Numbered from the stretch's first letter, positions 16,920-26,483 are shown. The stretch: DNA of 64,000 nt from Pseudoflavitalea rhizosphaerae (GCF_003991355.1 NZ_RCSU01000015.1:1-64000), one strand, 5' to 3'. Numbers and translations are program-made. Notes: generated by a model from the letters alone, not told the origin.

Positions 16920-17375
16920 TTATGGATTTTGTTGGTTGATCAAGTCCTGCAGTTCTTTTTGTTTCGATTGCAGCAGCGCATTGTTGGCCATGAAAGCATC
17001 ATTGGCGATACTCATGGAGGCCGTGTTGAATTTCTGACCGGCAGGTGTTTGGTAGAACCTTACCAGCTCTTTCAGATCATCGGTGGTGTAGTATTTGGCA
17101 TAGAGCTTTGCCATCATTTCTTTCATGTTTTGGTAAGACATGTATTTGGCATAGAAAGATTCCACCTCGGCCCTTTTGCTTTGCAGCTGGTTCTGTGCAA
17201 TCACCTGGTCTGCTGCCTGCTGAGCGGTAGTGCGACAGGATTCTTCGAGCCTGGTTATTTTGAACAGTTCTTCTATCAGTTGGTATTTCTGTGTGGAGTC
17301 TGATTGTGCTTGTGCATGTACAGTGATTGCCGCAAACAGCATAAAAGTTGAGAACACCAGGAATTTCAGTTTCAT
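16920..17375 (-). CDS. Secreted DUF2059 protein, 151 aa
   Basis: A signal peptide (KLKFLVFSTFMLFAAITVHAQ, cleaved near residue 22) is followed by a small helical domain. It contains the DUF2059 hallmark ELVRFYQTPAGQKF near residues 103-116. The function of this family is not known. It is the first gene of the six-gene operon, 25 bases upstream of the ABC ATPase gene, and gives that system a periplasmic or outer component. Its 5' region is short, since a family-1 repeat starts about 40 bases upstream. Confidence 0.85.
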   Translation of the reverse strand: MKLKFLVFSTFMLFAAITVHAQAQSDSTQKYQLIEELFKITRLEESCRTTAQQAADQVIAQNQLQSKRAEVESFYAKYMSYQNMKEMMAKLYAKYYTTDDLKELVRFYQTPAGQKFNTASMSIANDAFMANNALLQSKQKELQDLINQQNP

Positions 17376-17412
17376 CTTTTTTGTTTTATAATTTTGGGAT
17401 GTTATTGAATAT

Positions 17413-17540
17413 CGGGGAGCCCACTCGCTCGCCTCTGGCGAGTGAGGAATATTTGTTCGCCTCCGGCGACCACCGCGTCGCCGGAGGCGACTAAATACAA
17501 GTCACTCGCCAGAGGCGAGCGACTGGCAGCTCTCCGACCT
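17413..17540 (+). repeat. Family-1 palindromic repeat, copy 2
   Basis: The copy has the same four hairpins as the others and the right outer end CTGGCAGCTCTCCGACC. The first hairpin has CTCTGG where copy 1 has CTCCGG, and the fourth has CCAGAG, so here the outer arms pair perfectly. It lies between two minus-strand genes, downstream of the second sigma factor and upstream of the DUF2059 gene, unlike the other full copies, which lie between convergent genes. Confidence 0.9.
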
Positions 17541-17563
17541 TAATTCGTAATCCTATCGTTTAT

Positions 17564-18265
17564 TTAAATGTTTTTGACCGGCATTACCTGCAGGATGAAA
17601 ATCCCTGCGGAGGCGCTGCTGAAGCCGGGAGGATACCGGTTATCAGTACCTGTACTTTTGTAATGTTCCTGTACTTTAAATAAATCCGCAGGCCCGGATT
17701 TTGTACTACCTGATTTGAAAAAAATATAATTGATAACAGAAAAAAGTAGAAAGATGCAGGCGCATTTTACATTATCCCTGATGAACCTAACGGCCCTGGA
17801 TAAGTGATTTTTAACCGTATTGGGAGAAATGTTGAGTTGTGCGGCAATCTCGTTGCGGGAAAGCCCTTCTTCACTGCTTAGCAGGTATACCGCCTGTTGT
17901 TGTTCAGGCAGCCGTTTGTACAGTTTAGTAAAAAATCCCCTGTTCTCTTTTTGAAGGAGCCGCTCTTCCACTTCGTTGGAGGCAGTAGTGCAACCTGCCT
18001 GTAACGAAGCGTGGATGCGGTTTTTGCAGGATTCCTTTCTCAGGTGTTTGTAGGCGAGGTTCAGGGCTACCCTATAAAGCCAGCCGCCGATGTTCTCGTT
18101 TTTCATGGCCATCTTTTTTTCCCATAACCTGAGAAAGGTTTCCTGCAAAATATCTTCTGTTGTCTGTTTGTTCCGCGTGAGCTGTATCACGGTGGCAAAC
18201 AGTATGGCGGAATACGATTGTACAATATTGTTGAATTCCTGTTGGGTATGATTAGCGGATGTCAT
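17564..18265 (-). CDS. ECF sigma factor with a C-terminal hydrophobic tail
   Basis: The preferred start is MTSANHTQQ at 18265; an earlier start at 18304 would overlap the previous gene. Region 2 shows KQTTEDILQETFLRLWEKK and GWLYRVALNLAYKHLRKE. Region 4 shows LSRNEIAAQLNISPNTVKNH. After region 4 comes a hydrophobic segment (CACIFLLFSVINYIFF) and then about 50 further residues, so the factor could be membrane-tethered. No FecR gene follows. It is the last gene of the SusC/SusD run. Tethering is inferred from hydrophobicity only. Confidence 0.85.
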   Translation of the reverse strand: MTSANHTQQEFNNIVQSYSAILFATVIQLTRNKQTTEDILQETFLRLWEKKMAMKNENIGGWLYRVALNLAYKHLRKESCKNRIHASLQAGCTTASNEVEERLLQKENRGFFTKLYKRLPEQQQAVYLLSSEEGLSRNEIAAQLNISPNTVKNHLSRAVRFIRDNVKCACIFLLFSVINYIFFKSGSTKSGPADLFKVQEHYKSTGTDNRYPPGFSSASAGIFILQVMPVKNI

Positions 18266-18278
18266 GGATGATAAGGTT

Positions 18279-19196
18279 TTAACCGGGCAGTAGAAATCCT
18301 GCATTCTTCAGGATCGTTCTCAGCACATTTATCTTTTCCAGTACTATTGGCCAGGCAGCATACCTGCTGTTCAGCTCAGCCGGGGTATAGTTGAAAATAA
18401 CATCCAGGTATATTCGCAGGTCTTCCTGTTCCGAGCAGGTGATGATATAGCCGTAGATATCGAAGTAAAAGAGCAGGCCGAATTCTTCGGGTTTCCGGTC
18501 TCCATCAGGGTACTGGAAGGTGAAATCGGAGACATAGATCTCATTCTTGAATGCGTTCCTTGAAATACTGAAAAATACAGCCTGCAGGTTGATGGATGGA
18601 GTATTGTACAGTTGTTTGAATGCGAGCGCCTGCAGGATGGAGTTGATGTAAACCTTTTTGGAGGCTGCGCTCATGGTATCGGGATTCACGATCCTGATCA
18701 CAAGTGTGTTGAGCCCTCCCAGAGCATTGAGCTCTGTTTTAGCCGGATAGTTCGGGGCGGGGATGGCAGGATAAGTGAAAATGGTGTCTGCAAACAAAAT
18801 ACTGTGAAGCGGGACCTGATCCGGCACCAGCGGCAGCAATTCTTCTTTCACCAGTTGCAACATGGGCAGGAGGGAGGTCCTGTCCAGCGGTAACCGGAAT
18901 TGCGTAAATGTATCGGTGCCCAGCGCCGGCGACCAGTTCACAATAAGCTTTGTATAGAAGTAGCGGGGAACGCCATTGTTTTCTCCTACCTGTTTTCTTG
19001 AAATGGTATCATTGTAAAAACAAGGGATCCCCGTGCTTTGATAGAACTGGTAGATGGCGTGGTCAACAGGATCTGAAGGATTGTCTTTCACCACCAGCAG
19101 GTTCTCTTCCGCGTTGACGGGTTGTAGTGCGGCTTCTTTCTTACAGGCTGCTATCAGTAATATACAACCGATGATCCATATTTTATTGTTGAGCAT
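18279..19196 (-). CDS. Lipoprotein related to putative zinc-binding metallopeptidases, active site lost, 305 aa
   Basis: The lipoprotein signal ends in LLIAAC near residue 18. The overall plan follows the SusD-linked Peptidase_Mx1 lipoproteins: an N-terminal YQFYQSTGIPCFYND, a middle helix and a C-terminal region with AELNSRYAAWPIVLEKINVLR. Where that family has an HExxH-type motif, this protein reads ILQALAFKQL, with no histidine pair. It is therefore probably a binding protein, not a peptidase. It lies 21 bases after susD. The family assignment comes from overall resemblance and is tentative. Confidence 0.65.
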   Translation of the reverse strand: MLNNKIWIIGCILLIAACKKEAALQPVNAEENLLVVKDNPSDPVDHAIYQFYQSTGIPCFYNDTISRKQVGENNGVPRYFYTKLIVNWSPALGTDTFTQFRLPLDRTSLLPMLQLVKEELLPLVPDQVPLHSILFADTIFTYPAIPAPNYPAKTELNALGGLNTLVIRIVNPDTMSAASKKVYINSILQALAFKQLYNTPSINLQAVFFSISRNAFKNEIYVSDFTFQYPDGDRKPEEFGLLFYFDIYGYIITCSEQEDLRIYLDVIFNYTPAELNSRYAAWPIVLEKINVLRTILKNAGFLLPG

Positions 19197-19216
19197 AATG
19201 TCTGCATTGAAGGTGA

Positions 19217-20707
19217 TCAGATGATGGGTCTCTCAGGACGAACTTCATTTTTGATAGCTCCCTGGTTGAATTCAATTTCCGATTTGGGCACCGGCGCCAC
19301 CCAGGTGGCTTTGTCCTGGCTATAGGGTTTCAGTTTGTAATACCCTTGTATATACCTGCCTGAACTGTTGTAACCATATGCGGTATGATGAATGGATTTT
19401 TCAAACGGAAAGCGTGTATTCACTGCATATCGTCTCAGATCGAACCAGCGATGCCATTCAAAGCAGAGCTCTTTTCTTCTTTCTTCCCGGATGAAATTGA
19501 CGAGGGCTGCGCCGGTTTCGGTTACGGGACTGAGCTGGCCGGGTTTGAAACGTTTCTTTCTGAGCTCCTGTATTGCCAGCGATGCTTCTGCATCGCGGCC
19601 CAGAATGGCCAGGGCTTCAGCTTTGATGAGATGGACCTCGGGAAGTCGAATGATATAGGACTCCATTTCATTCATGTTGTTGCCTCCTTTTCTTGCCAGC
19701 ACTTCACCGTTGCCGCTTTGTTCGAAGAAGGCCGCAATACGCAGGTCACTGGCCGCAAAGGAAGACCTGAATTCCTGCGATACTTTGAAATTGTCGCCAA
19801 ACGTGAAACTGCTGTTCTGCATTTTCGTAAACAGTCCAGACCCCAGGGCTGAAGGAAAACAGAGGATATTCTCCTGGGATGATTTGTCCAGGAATGGTAG
19901 GCCAGCCGGTGGGTTATTGAGATCTATAAGCTGGTACTTTTTATTGCTGATCACCTTATCGGCGTATGCAATGGCATTCTCATAATCAGACATGAAGAGA
20001 TAGACCCTGCTCAGCATTGCCTGTGCGGTGGTCCTGTTGACCCGGATCCTGGAATTTTCATTGTGTGAATCGAGCTCTTTTTCGCTTTCCAGCAGGTCGC
20101 TCAGGATCTGGTCGAACACTTCTTTAACGGTATTACGGCTGAATACCTTGTCTTCCACTGCCGGATCTGTTTTCAGGGGAATGCTATAGTCAACGGATGC
20201 AGTGGCCTGATTGTACGGTTGTCCATACAGGTTAGCCAGGTAAAAATAATAGTAGGCTCTCAGGAAATGGCTTTCTCCCGAAACCTTCCGGAGAAGCTCT
20301 TCAGGTTCTCCTTTTCTTTTCATTTCCGGCGCATCATACAAAACGGTATTGAGTGCTGCGATCCTTTTGTAAACGGCTGTATAATAATCGTCGAACAGTT
20401 CTCCTCCGTAGGAGGTGAGCCAGGGAACAGGCTGCCAGTTATGGTAACCGGAAAAGTTGTAGGTGAATGATGCTCCGGATGGGTTGGGACTGGGATTTCC
20501 GTCAACATCATCATCCAGCAGGTGTGCCCAGAGGATGGGCTGCTGAATGGCATAGCCCTGGCCGAGCAACAACTCTTCAAGGTCTGAAGCTGTTTTATTG
20601 AATGTTTGGTTCTGGGAATAGCTGGCCAGGAATTTCTTACAGGAAGAGAACAGGCCGGTGATGAACAACAGGCAGATGAGGGGCACAATATTTTGAAGTA
20701 GTCGCAT
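19217..20707 (-). CDS. SusD/RagB-family nutrient-binding outer membrane lipoprotein
   Basis: The start MRLLQNIV at 20707 is chosen because it gives a clean lipoprotein signal peptide (LFITGLFSSC) and avoids overlap with the SusC gene; an in-frame start at 20743 exists. The protein has the SusD TPR-like helices (FLRAYYYFYLANLYGQPY, AMLSRVYLFMSDYENAIAYA) and the C-terminal EERRKELCFEWHRWFDLRR. SusD caps the SusC barrel and delivers the ligand. The ligand cannot be read from sequence; no polysaccharide-degrading enzyme is next to it. Confidence 0.93.
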   Translation of the reverse strand: MRLLQNIVPLICLLFITGLFSSCKKFLASYSQNQTFNKTASDLEELLLGQGYAIQQPILWAHLLDDDVDGNPSPNPSGASFTYNFSGYHNWQPVPWLTSYGGELFDDYYTAVYKRIAALNTVLYDAPEMKRKGEPEELLRKVSGESHFLRAYYYFYLANLYGQPYNQATASVDYSIPLKTDPAVEDKVFSRNTVKEVFDQILSDLLESEKELDSHNENSRIRVNRTTAQAMLSRVYLFMSDYENAIAYADKVISNKKYQLIDLNNPPAGLPFLDKSSQENILCFPSALGSGLFTKMQNSSFTFGDNFKVSQEFRSSFAASDLRIAAFFEQSGNGEVLARKGGNNMNEMESYIIRLPEVHLIKAEALAILGRDAEASLAIQELRKKRFKPGQLSPVTETGAALVNFIREERRKELCFEWHRWFDLRRYAVNTRFPFEKSIHHTAYGYNSSGRYIQGYYKLKPYSQDKATWVAPVPKSEIEFNQGAIKNEVRPERPII

Positions 20708-20729
20708 AGTTGCTGATTTAATGGATGGA

Positions 20730-23700
20730 TCAGAGGCTGACATTGATATTGAAAGTGTAAACAGGTCTCAGTGATAAATTGATACTTGGAGAAATGCCCG
20801 ATTGTGTGGGGTCCTGTCCGTTCAATTCCTTACTGGCGATGGTGAAGAGATTAGAACCTGTCAGGCTCAGTCTGAAGAATTTCACATGCATCCTTGAACA
20901 GAGCTCCGCCCCCAAATTGCAGGCGAGCTCAAAGGATTGCAGCTTCAAGTAATCGCCTTTCACCACGCGGATATCGGAATCGTCGTAAATCTGGTATCCG
21001 TTGAAGCCCAGTGAGGGGCCGGAATAATTGGGAGTGGACGACCACCAGGGAACTTCCGCAGAGTTGGACAATCCGGGAATATTCGTGATCAGTTCGTCTC
21101 CGGGATATCTCCAGCGGTTCACGAATTCCCTTCGCAGGTTTTGTTGTGAAGTAGGCTGAAAGGTCCCGTAATTGCCGGATGCAATTCTCATCAGCCTGAT
21201 CTTGTTCCCGAAACTGTAAGTGAAAGTGAAATTGAGCGTCCAGTTCCTGTAGCCGAAATAATTTGACACACCGCCCTGTAGTATGGGTTCCCTTCTTCCT
21301 GTTTCCACCAGGATGGATCGGAAGATCTCTTCATTCGTCATCTTTTTGAATTTGTTCAATAAGTCTTCGGCGTTTTCCTGCTCCAGGCCATAGAAAACCG
21401 GCTTGCCTCTGTTGTCGAGCCCTTTGAAACGATAGGAGTAGAATGTATTGATGGCTTTTCCGTTCATAGGAATGGAACCATTCAGATAATTTTGATAAGT
21501 GATGGAGCGAGTATCCACCAATACATTCCTGTTATTATCCAGCGAACTGTTGAGCAGTTTATTGAATACCTGACCGAGTTGCGGATCGATCCTCCAGATG
21601 AATCCTTTTTTGGTAAGGTTATTCCCGATATTGTTGATGGGAATGAAATTGAAGTTGAGCTCAAAACCTTTATTCTCGAGAATGCCGCCATTCACGATAT
21701 AGCTTCCTGTTCCATTCACCTGTGATACTTGCTTGGTCAGGAAGGCGTCACTTGTTTTCTTGTAAAAGAATCCGATGGTGCCGCTGATCTTGTTGTTGAG
21801 AATGGAAAAATCGAGACCGAGATTATAGGATTGTGTTTTTTCCCATCTGAGATTGGGATTGGGGTAGGATGAGATAATGGATTGAAAGCCCTGGTATACA
21901 CTGTTGAGACCTTCTTTCTGGATGATGGTATAAGGTGTTTGGTTGGGGAGCATATTGCCCTGTGTGCCATAAGAGAAACGGAGCGCAGCCATGTTCATCC
22001 ATTTCGTATGCGCAAACAGGTCTTTATGCATATTCCATCTTCCGGACAGAGACCAGGTGGGGAGGAACTTTTCATTGCTTTTGGAACCGAATGCATTGGA
22101 AAAATCAGAGCGGGCGGTGGCGCCGATGATATACTTATCGTCGAAAATATAGGTGGTGGTCATATAACCAGACAGGAGATTGGTCAGTCCTTCCACGATC
22201 TGGGGTTTGCCATTGTTAGCCAGCCATAGGGCGTAGGCCTGGTAATCGCGTGGATCAACGGTGCCGAAACTGAAACCTCTTTCCGGGTAATAGGCCCTGT
22301 GGGTTTGAGACATGGCGCTGCTTTTCTGAGAAGTAACCTCGCTGCCCAGCGAAGCATTCAACTGGTGCTTGTTTCCTGCATCGAGGAAACGGCTGAAGTC
22401 TGCCTGACCGCGTACCGTATAATTTTGCTGACGAGCAGTTTGTCTTTGCAATTGCCCTCCAAAAGGCGCCGCATTGTGATTGGGGTCGTCCGGAAATTCC
22501 CCGCGCAGCTTATCCATGAAATTTGTTTTTTCTTCATACCAGGTTTTCTGTTCGGTTTGTCCGGAAGTGTATGAAAGCACGGCGCTGAGCTGAAGACCAG
22601 TCAACAGTTGGTAATTGAGATTGGCTGTGGCCGTATAGCTGGAACCATTCACTGTTTGTCCCGAGCGGTTCATCTCATTCAGGATATTGAAGCTGGGTCT
22701 GCTCAATGAAGAAACGTAGGTGAAATTGTTCAGTTTGGTGGGATAGAAATAAGGGCTGCCATCTTCATTGTTCACACCAATTGTTCTGCTGGTGCCATAG
22801 GCATAGTTCAGGATGGCCAACTCCTGCGGTGTGTAATGGCGGTCGTTCTTATTGGCATTGATGGAGAACTGTGCTTTGAAGTTCTTATGGTTCACATCAA
22901 ATCCAAGCCTGCCTGTATACCGTTTGCTGTATTCAGATTTTATTACACCAGTTTCGTTTGTGTATCCCAGTGAGGCGTAGTAGCGGCTCTGCTGATTTCC
23001 CCCGGAAATGCCAAGGGTATGATTGGAAGAGAATACATCCTGGGTTACCAGTTTGAGCCAGTCTGTATTGATGGTTTCTGCGCTTTTGATACGGGCCAGG
23101 TAAGTATCGCGGTCGATGAGCCCATTGTAGTAATCCAGTACTGCTTTTTCATATCCTTCGGGAATACCAAAGAAGGGGAGTTGTTTATCGATGATCTCTT
23201 TGGAAACTTCCACTCTTTCCTGTGAGTTCATCATGTTCACGTCTTTGTCTGTATACCGCGGGCGGCGTGTATAGGTGAGGCTGCCGGAATAATTGACTGC
23301 AGGTGGGCCAGGTTTGCCTCTTTTGGTGGTGACCACTATAACGCCATTAGCTGCACGAACTCCATACAATGCTGTTGCAGCGGCATCCTTGAGTACATCT
23401 ATCTGTTCAATGTCGTTAGGATTGATACCTGAGATGGCATTGCCTACCAGGTTCACGAAATCCAGGTCGTTGATCTTATTGGCGGGGATGGGAACCGGAT
23501 CTACCTGCACGATGCCATCCACTACCCAGAGCGGTTCCTGTGAACCGAGAAAAGTGGAAGTGCCTCTTACGCGCAGCCTGGGTGCGGCTCCGGGCTGTCC
23601 GGAGTTTTGCATGTAGATCATGCCGGGCACGCGTCCTTCCAGCATTTTGTCTACTGTGGTGAGTCCGGGTTGGATGATGGAATCCATCTTCAGTGAAGTA

Positions 23701-24347
23701 ACGGAACCGGTAAGGTATTTCTGCTCGATGCGCTGGTAACCGGTGGAGATGGTAACTACGTCCATTGATTTATCGTTGAGCTCCAGCACGGCATCGATGT
23801 TTTCACGACCCTTTACTTTTACCTGCAGGGGCTTGAAGTTCACAAAGGAGAAGATCAGTTCATCATCTTTGGCTACCGGGATGGCATATGCGCCGCGCTC
23901 ATCGGTAAATGTGTAGCGGGGCTTACCCTTGAGGCTCACGGTAGCGCCGGCAAGCGGGGCGCCGGATTTGTTGAGCACACGTCCCTGTACAATGAGGTCG
24001 GAAAATGTAAGTTCCGTTGTAAGTGCCAAATGGGCGCCTTCTGCTTTCTTCTTAACAATGATCGTTCCTTCCACTATTTCATAAGTAAGGTCTGTATTCC
24101 TGAAACACTGTTCCAGTACCTGGTCCAGCGGCATTTTTTTCACTTTCAGACTGACTTTACCAGCCTGGGACAATATATTTTCCGTGACCATGATATTCAA
24201 TCCTGTTTGCGACTGAATGGAGCGGAATACTTCTTTGAGCGGCTGGTTCTTCACCGATAGTGTAACCAGGGGGCTTTTGTTCTGGGCCGCCAATTTCAAT
24301 GGGCCAGTCAGCAAAAGCATCAGCATTAGTTGTTTGAGCATTCTCAT
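20730..24347 (-). CDS. SusC/RagA-family TonB-dependent receptor with STN domain, 1205 aa
   Basis: A signal peptide is followed by an STN domain (VTLSVKNQPLKEVFRSIQSQ near residues 29-48), a carboxypeptidase-regulatory-like domain (GRVLNKSGAPLAGATVSLKG near 121-140), the plug (MLEGRVPGMIYMQNSGQPGA, ANGVIVVTTKRGK) and a 22-strand type barrel ending in aromatic FNINVSL. The STN domain signals to the FecR/sigma pair just upstream. It imports a ligand captured by SusD with TonB energy. It ends 22 bases before susD. Confidence 0.95.
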   Translation of the reverse strand: MRMLKQLMLMLLLTGPLKLAAQNKSPLVTLSVKNQPLKEVFRSIQSQTGLNIMVTENILSQAGKVSLKVKKMPLDQVLEQCFRNTDLTYEIVEGTIIVKKKAEGAHLALTTELTFSDLIVQGRVLNKSGAPLAGATVSLKGKPRYTFTDERGAYAIPVAKDDELIFSFVNFKPLQVKVKGRENIDAVLELNDKSMDVVTISTGYQRIEQKYLTGSVTSLKMDSIIQPGLTTVDKMLEGRVPGMIYMQNSGQPGAAPRLRVRGTSTFLGSQEPLWVVDGIVQVDPVPIPANKINDLDFVNLVGNAISGINPNDIEQIDVLKDAAATALYGVRAANGVIVVTTKRGKPGPPAVNYSGSLTYTRRPRYTDKDVNMMNSQERVEVSKEIIDKQLPFFGIPEGYEKAVLDYYNGLIDRDTYLARIKSAETINTDWLKLVTQDVFSSNHTLGISGGNQQSRYYASLGYTNETGVIKSEYSKRYTGRLGFDVNHKNFKAQFSINANKNDRHYTPQELAILNYAYGTSRTIGVNNEDGSPYFYPTKLNNFTYVSSLSRPSFNILNEMNRSGQTVNGSSYTATANLNYQLLTGLQLSAVLSYTSGQTEQKTWYEEKTNFMDKLRGEFPDDPNHNAAPFGGQLQRQTARQQNYTVRGQADFSRFLDAGNKHQLNASLGSEVTSQKSSAMSQTHRAYYPERGFSFGTVDPRDYQAYALWLANNGKPQIVEGLTNLLSGYMTTTYIFDDKYIIGATARSDFSNAFGSKSNEKFLPTWSLSGRWNMHKDLFAHTKWMNMAALRFSYGTQGNMLPNQTPYTIIQKEGLNSVYQGFQSIISSYPNPNLRWEKTQSYNLGLDFSILNNKISGTIGFFYKKTSDAFLTKQVSQVNGTGSYIVNGGILENKGFELNFNFIPINNIGNNLTKKGFIWRIDPQLGQVFNKLLNSSLDNNRNVLVDTRSITYQNYLNGSIPMNGKAINTFYSYRFKGLDNRGKPVFYGLEQENAEDLLNKFKKMTNEEIFRSILVETGRREPILQGGVSNYFGYRNWTLNFTFTYSFGNKIRLMRIASGNYGTFQPTSQQNLRREFVNRWRYPGDELITNIPGLSNSAEVPWWSSTPNYSGPSLGFNGYQIYDDSDIRVVKGDYLKLQSFELACNLGAELCSRMHVKFFRLSLTGSNLFTIASKELNGQDPTQSGISPSINLSLRPVYTFNINVSL

Positions 24348-24440
24348 TTTGAAGCTTTCTGTTTTGGTTCGTTATGGCGCATAGGGATCCTCCCGGGATG
24401 CATGCACCGGGCCTCCATGCCTGATCGATTTTTCTGGTAA

Positions 24441-25592
24441 TTATTGAATGGCCTTAACCGTCAGCTTTTTGCCATCAATAGTAAAACGGACATTGTTCGC
24501 CTCCAGTACTTTCAATACTGCCTGCAGGCTGCTGTTCCGTTTGATGATCACGAAATACTTCTCTTTGGAAATAGCTCCTTCATAAACCAGTTGGAGATCG
24601 TACCATCTGGCAACCTGTCGCATAATGCTTTCAAGGCTGGCGCTTTCAAAATGGAAGTACCCGTTCTTCCAGGCCATCACTTCTTCAGTGTTCACATCAT
24701 TGCTGACGGAAATTTTTCCATCGGCTCCGCTTCGTGATTGCTGTCCGGGAGTTAACTGCACGGTGTTGTTGTTCCTGGTGACATTTACGCCACCTTCCAG
24801 CAGTGTTGTTGTGAGGAAAGGTTCGTTGGTGTAGGTATTTACATTGAAATGAGTGCCGGTAACTTCTATCTGCATGTCGTTTGCCATTACGCGGAACGGC
24901 ATGTTCTTGTTACGGGCTACTTCGAAGTAGGCTTCACCGGTGATGGTTACATCCCTGTTGTTGCCGGTGAATATGGTAGGATAGGTGATGGACGAGGCTG
25001 CGTTCAACCATACATGTGTTCCGTCCGGCAATTGCAATTCATATTGAGTGCCATTGCGAGTATAGAGCGTATGGTTTTCCGGTTTGGTGGTATTGCTGTT
25101 GTAGTGCAGCATGCCACTATCGTTGTTCACGGTCAGGTGCTGTTGTTGCAGGATCTTTCCATGCAGGCTGTCAAGCTGCAGTTCCTGCCCGTTAGCGAGT
25201 TTCAATACCGCACGATCGCGGGATACTGGTGTTGTTTGTTCTGTTGCAGCGATCACAGGCTGATCTGCGCCGGTGTTCCTAAAGTAAAGGTAAGCGGCGA
25301 TGGCGGTGGTTATCAGCAGTACAGCAGCCGCGGCCCATCTTACAGGGAACCTGCGTTTCATGGGGATCACAGGAGCTTCTTCTCCACGGATCTCCTGTAA
25401 CAGTTTTGCCTGCATTTCTTTTTCCAGCATCGTCTTTTCTTCATCAGAAGCGAAAGGATTCTGCTGCTGGCTCATTGCATTCTGGTAATCGAAATACGTT
25501 TCAACGAAATGAATTTCTTCCGCTGTAGCCGTTCCCAGCTCATATCTTTTCAATAATTCCTGTACATATTTCTGATCACTGCTGTTGAGCAT
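24441..25592 (-). CDS. FecR-family anti-sigma factor, 383 aa
   Basis: The N-terminus (DQKYVQELLKRYELGTATAE) is the sigma-binding part. A membrane helix lies near residues 86-104 (RWAAAAVLLITTAIAAYLYF). The FecR domain follows (YELQLPDGTHVWLNAASSIT near 187-206, GEAYFEVARNKNMPFRV), and a C-terminal DUF4974-like STN-contacting domain ends it. It relays the signal from the SusC STN domain to the sigma factor at 25660-26253, starting 67 bases after that gene ends. Confidence 0.94.
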   Translation of the reverse strand: MLNSSDQKYVQELLKRYELGTATAEEIHFVETYFDYQNAMSQQQNPFASDEEKTMLEKEMQAKLLQEIRGEEAPVIPMKRRFPVRWAAAAVLLITTAIAAYLYFRNTGADQPVIAATEQTTPVSRDRAVLKLANGQELQLDSLHGKILQQQHLTVNNDSGMLHYNSNTTKPENHTLYTRNGTQYELQLPDGTHVWLNAASSITYPTIFTGNNRDVTITGEAYFEVARNKNMPFRVMANDMQIEVTGTHFNVNTYTNEPFLTTTLLEGGVNVTRNNNTVQLTPGQQSRSGADGKISVSNDVNTEEVMAWKNGYFHFESASLESIMRQVARWYDLQLVYEGAISKEKYFVIIKRNSSLQAVLKVLEANNVRFTIDGKKLTVKAIQ

Positions 25593-25659
25593 GCAATAGG
25601 CCGTTTAAGTTGTAGTCACAAAAAAATAACCTGTTTCCCGACGAACCGGAACTTTTTTT

Positions 25660-26253
25660 TCAGGCTTTGAAATGGGAAGAACCGGAAACAACCATCATGA
25701 TCACCATCAGTTGCATCATCCAGGCTTTCAGTTGTTGTGTGGTAATGCTGAGATTGTTCTGAACGGTTTTGGTGGATAAGTCCAATTCCGATGCAATCTC
25801 CCTGGCGGAAAGGTTTTCATAATAATATTTGACGAAGATCTGCCGGCGTTTCTCCGGGAGCGCTGCAATCCAGGCATCGAGCAGTTTAAGGAAATCCTGC
25901 ATGTTCACCTGGCTGTCTGCTTCAAAAGGAGAGTATAGGATGGTTTGGAAAACATCCAGGAAATGGGAGGACTTATTCCTGTTGATATAATTGATCACGC
26001 GAAAGCGGATAGCTTTTTCCAGATAGGCGGGAAGATGTTCCACTGAAAGCGATTCCCTTCTTTTCCAGATGTCGAAGAGCACATCGTGCACGATCTCCTT
26101 TGCAGCGGCTTTGTCTGTCAGCTTCCTGTATGCCGATCGGTACAACTGTTCCCAGTATCTGTTGTAGATTTCTGTGAAAGCCTTTTCCTCACTGAGTTTA
26201 AGGGATTCCAGCAACTGTTGTTCAGTATATGTCTGATAATTGTTCAAAAGCAA
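25660..26253 (-). CDS. ECF RNA polymerase sigma factor of the SusC/FecR locus, 197 aa
   Basis: Region 2 shows YNRYWEQLYRSAYRKLTDKA and EIVHDVLFDIWKRRESL. Region 4 shows NLSAREIASELDLSTKTVQN near residues 149-168. Length is normal. It heads the unit sigma-fecR-susC-susD-lipoprotein-sigma and should switch on susC in response to ligand. The C-terminus ends in a hydrophobic patch (MQLMVIMMVV), a mild form of the tail in the second sigma factor of this locus. Confidence 0.93.
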   Translation of the reverse strand: MLLNNYQTYTEQQLLESLKLSEEKAFTEIYNRYWEQLYRSAYRKLTDKAAAKEIVHDVLFDIWKRRESLSVEHLPAYLEKAIRFRVINYINRNKSSHFLDVFQTILYSPFEADSQVNMQDFLKLLDAWIAALPEKRRQIFVKYYYENLSAREIASELDLSTKTVQNNLSITTQQLKAWMMQLMVIMMVVSGSSHFKA

Positions 26254-26483
26254 TGCGGCAGGGGATGGTGAAGCAGCTTGATGGGCATGCGGATCAATTT
26301 ATTGGCCGGGTTAATTTTTTCCAAATTAGGATTTTTCTTGCTGAGCAGTTCAATTTTTATAAGATCTGATGCCGGAAGATGGTGAAAGGCAGATGTGCTA
26401 ACATTTGTTAGTAATTTAATCGCCTTCATTTTGTAGCCACCTACTTTCTTCGTTTCTTTGTGGTTCTAAAACCAAAAGGAAAT

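Noticed and set aside
8611-17375. Gliding-motility gldAFG locus
   Set aside because: GldA- and GldF/G-like proteins are present but fused and duplicated, and no other gliding genes are near; the name would overstate the evidence.
18266-18304. Longer N-terminus for the second sigma factor of the SusCD locus
   Set aside because: It would overlap the end of the preceding gene, and region 2 begins normally from the later ATG.
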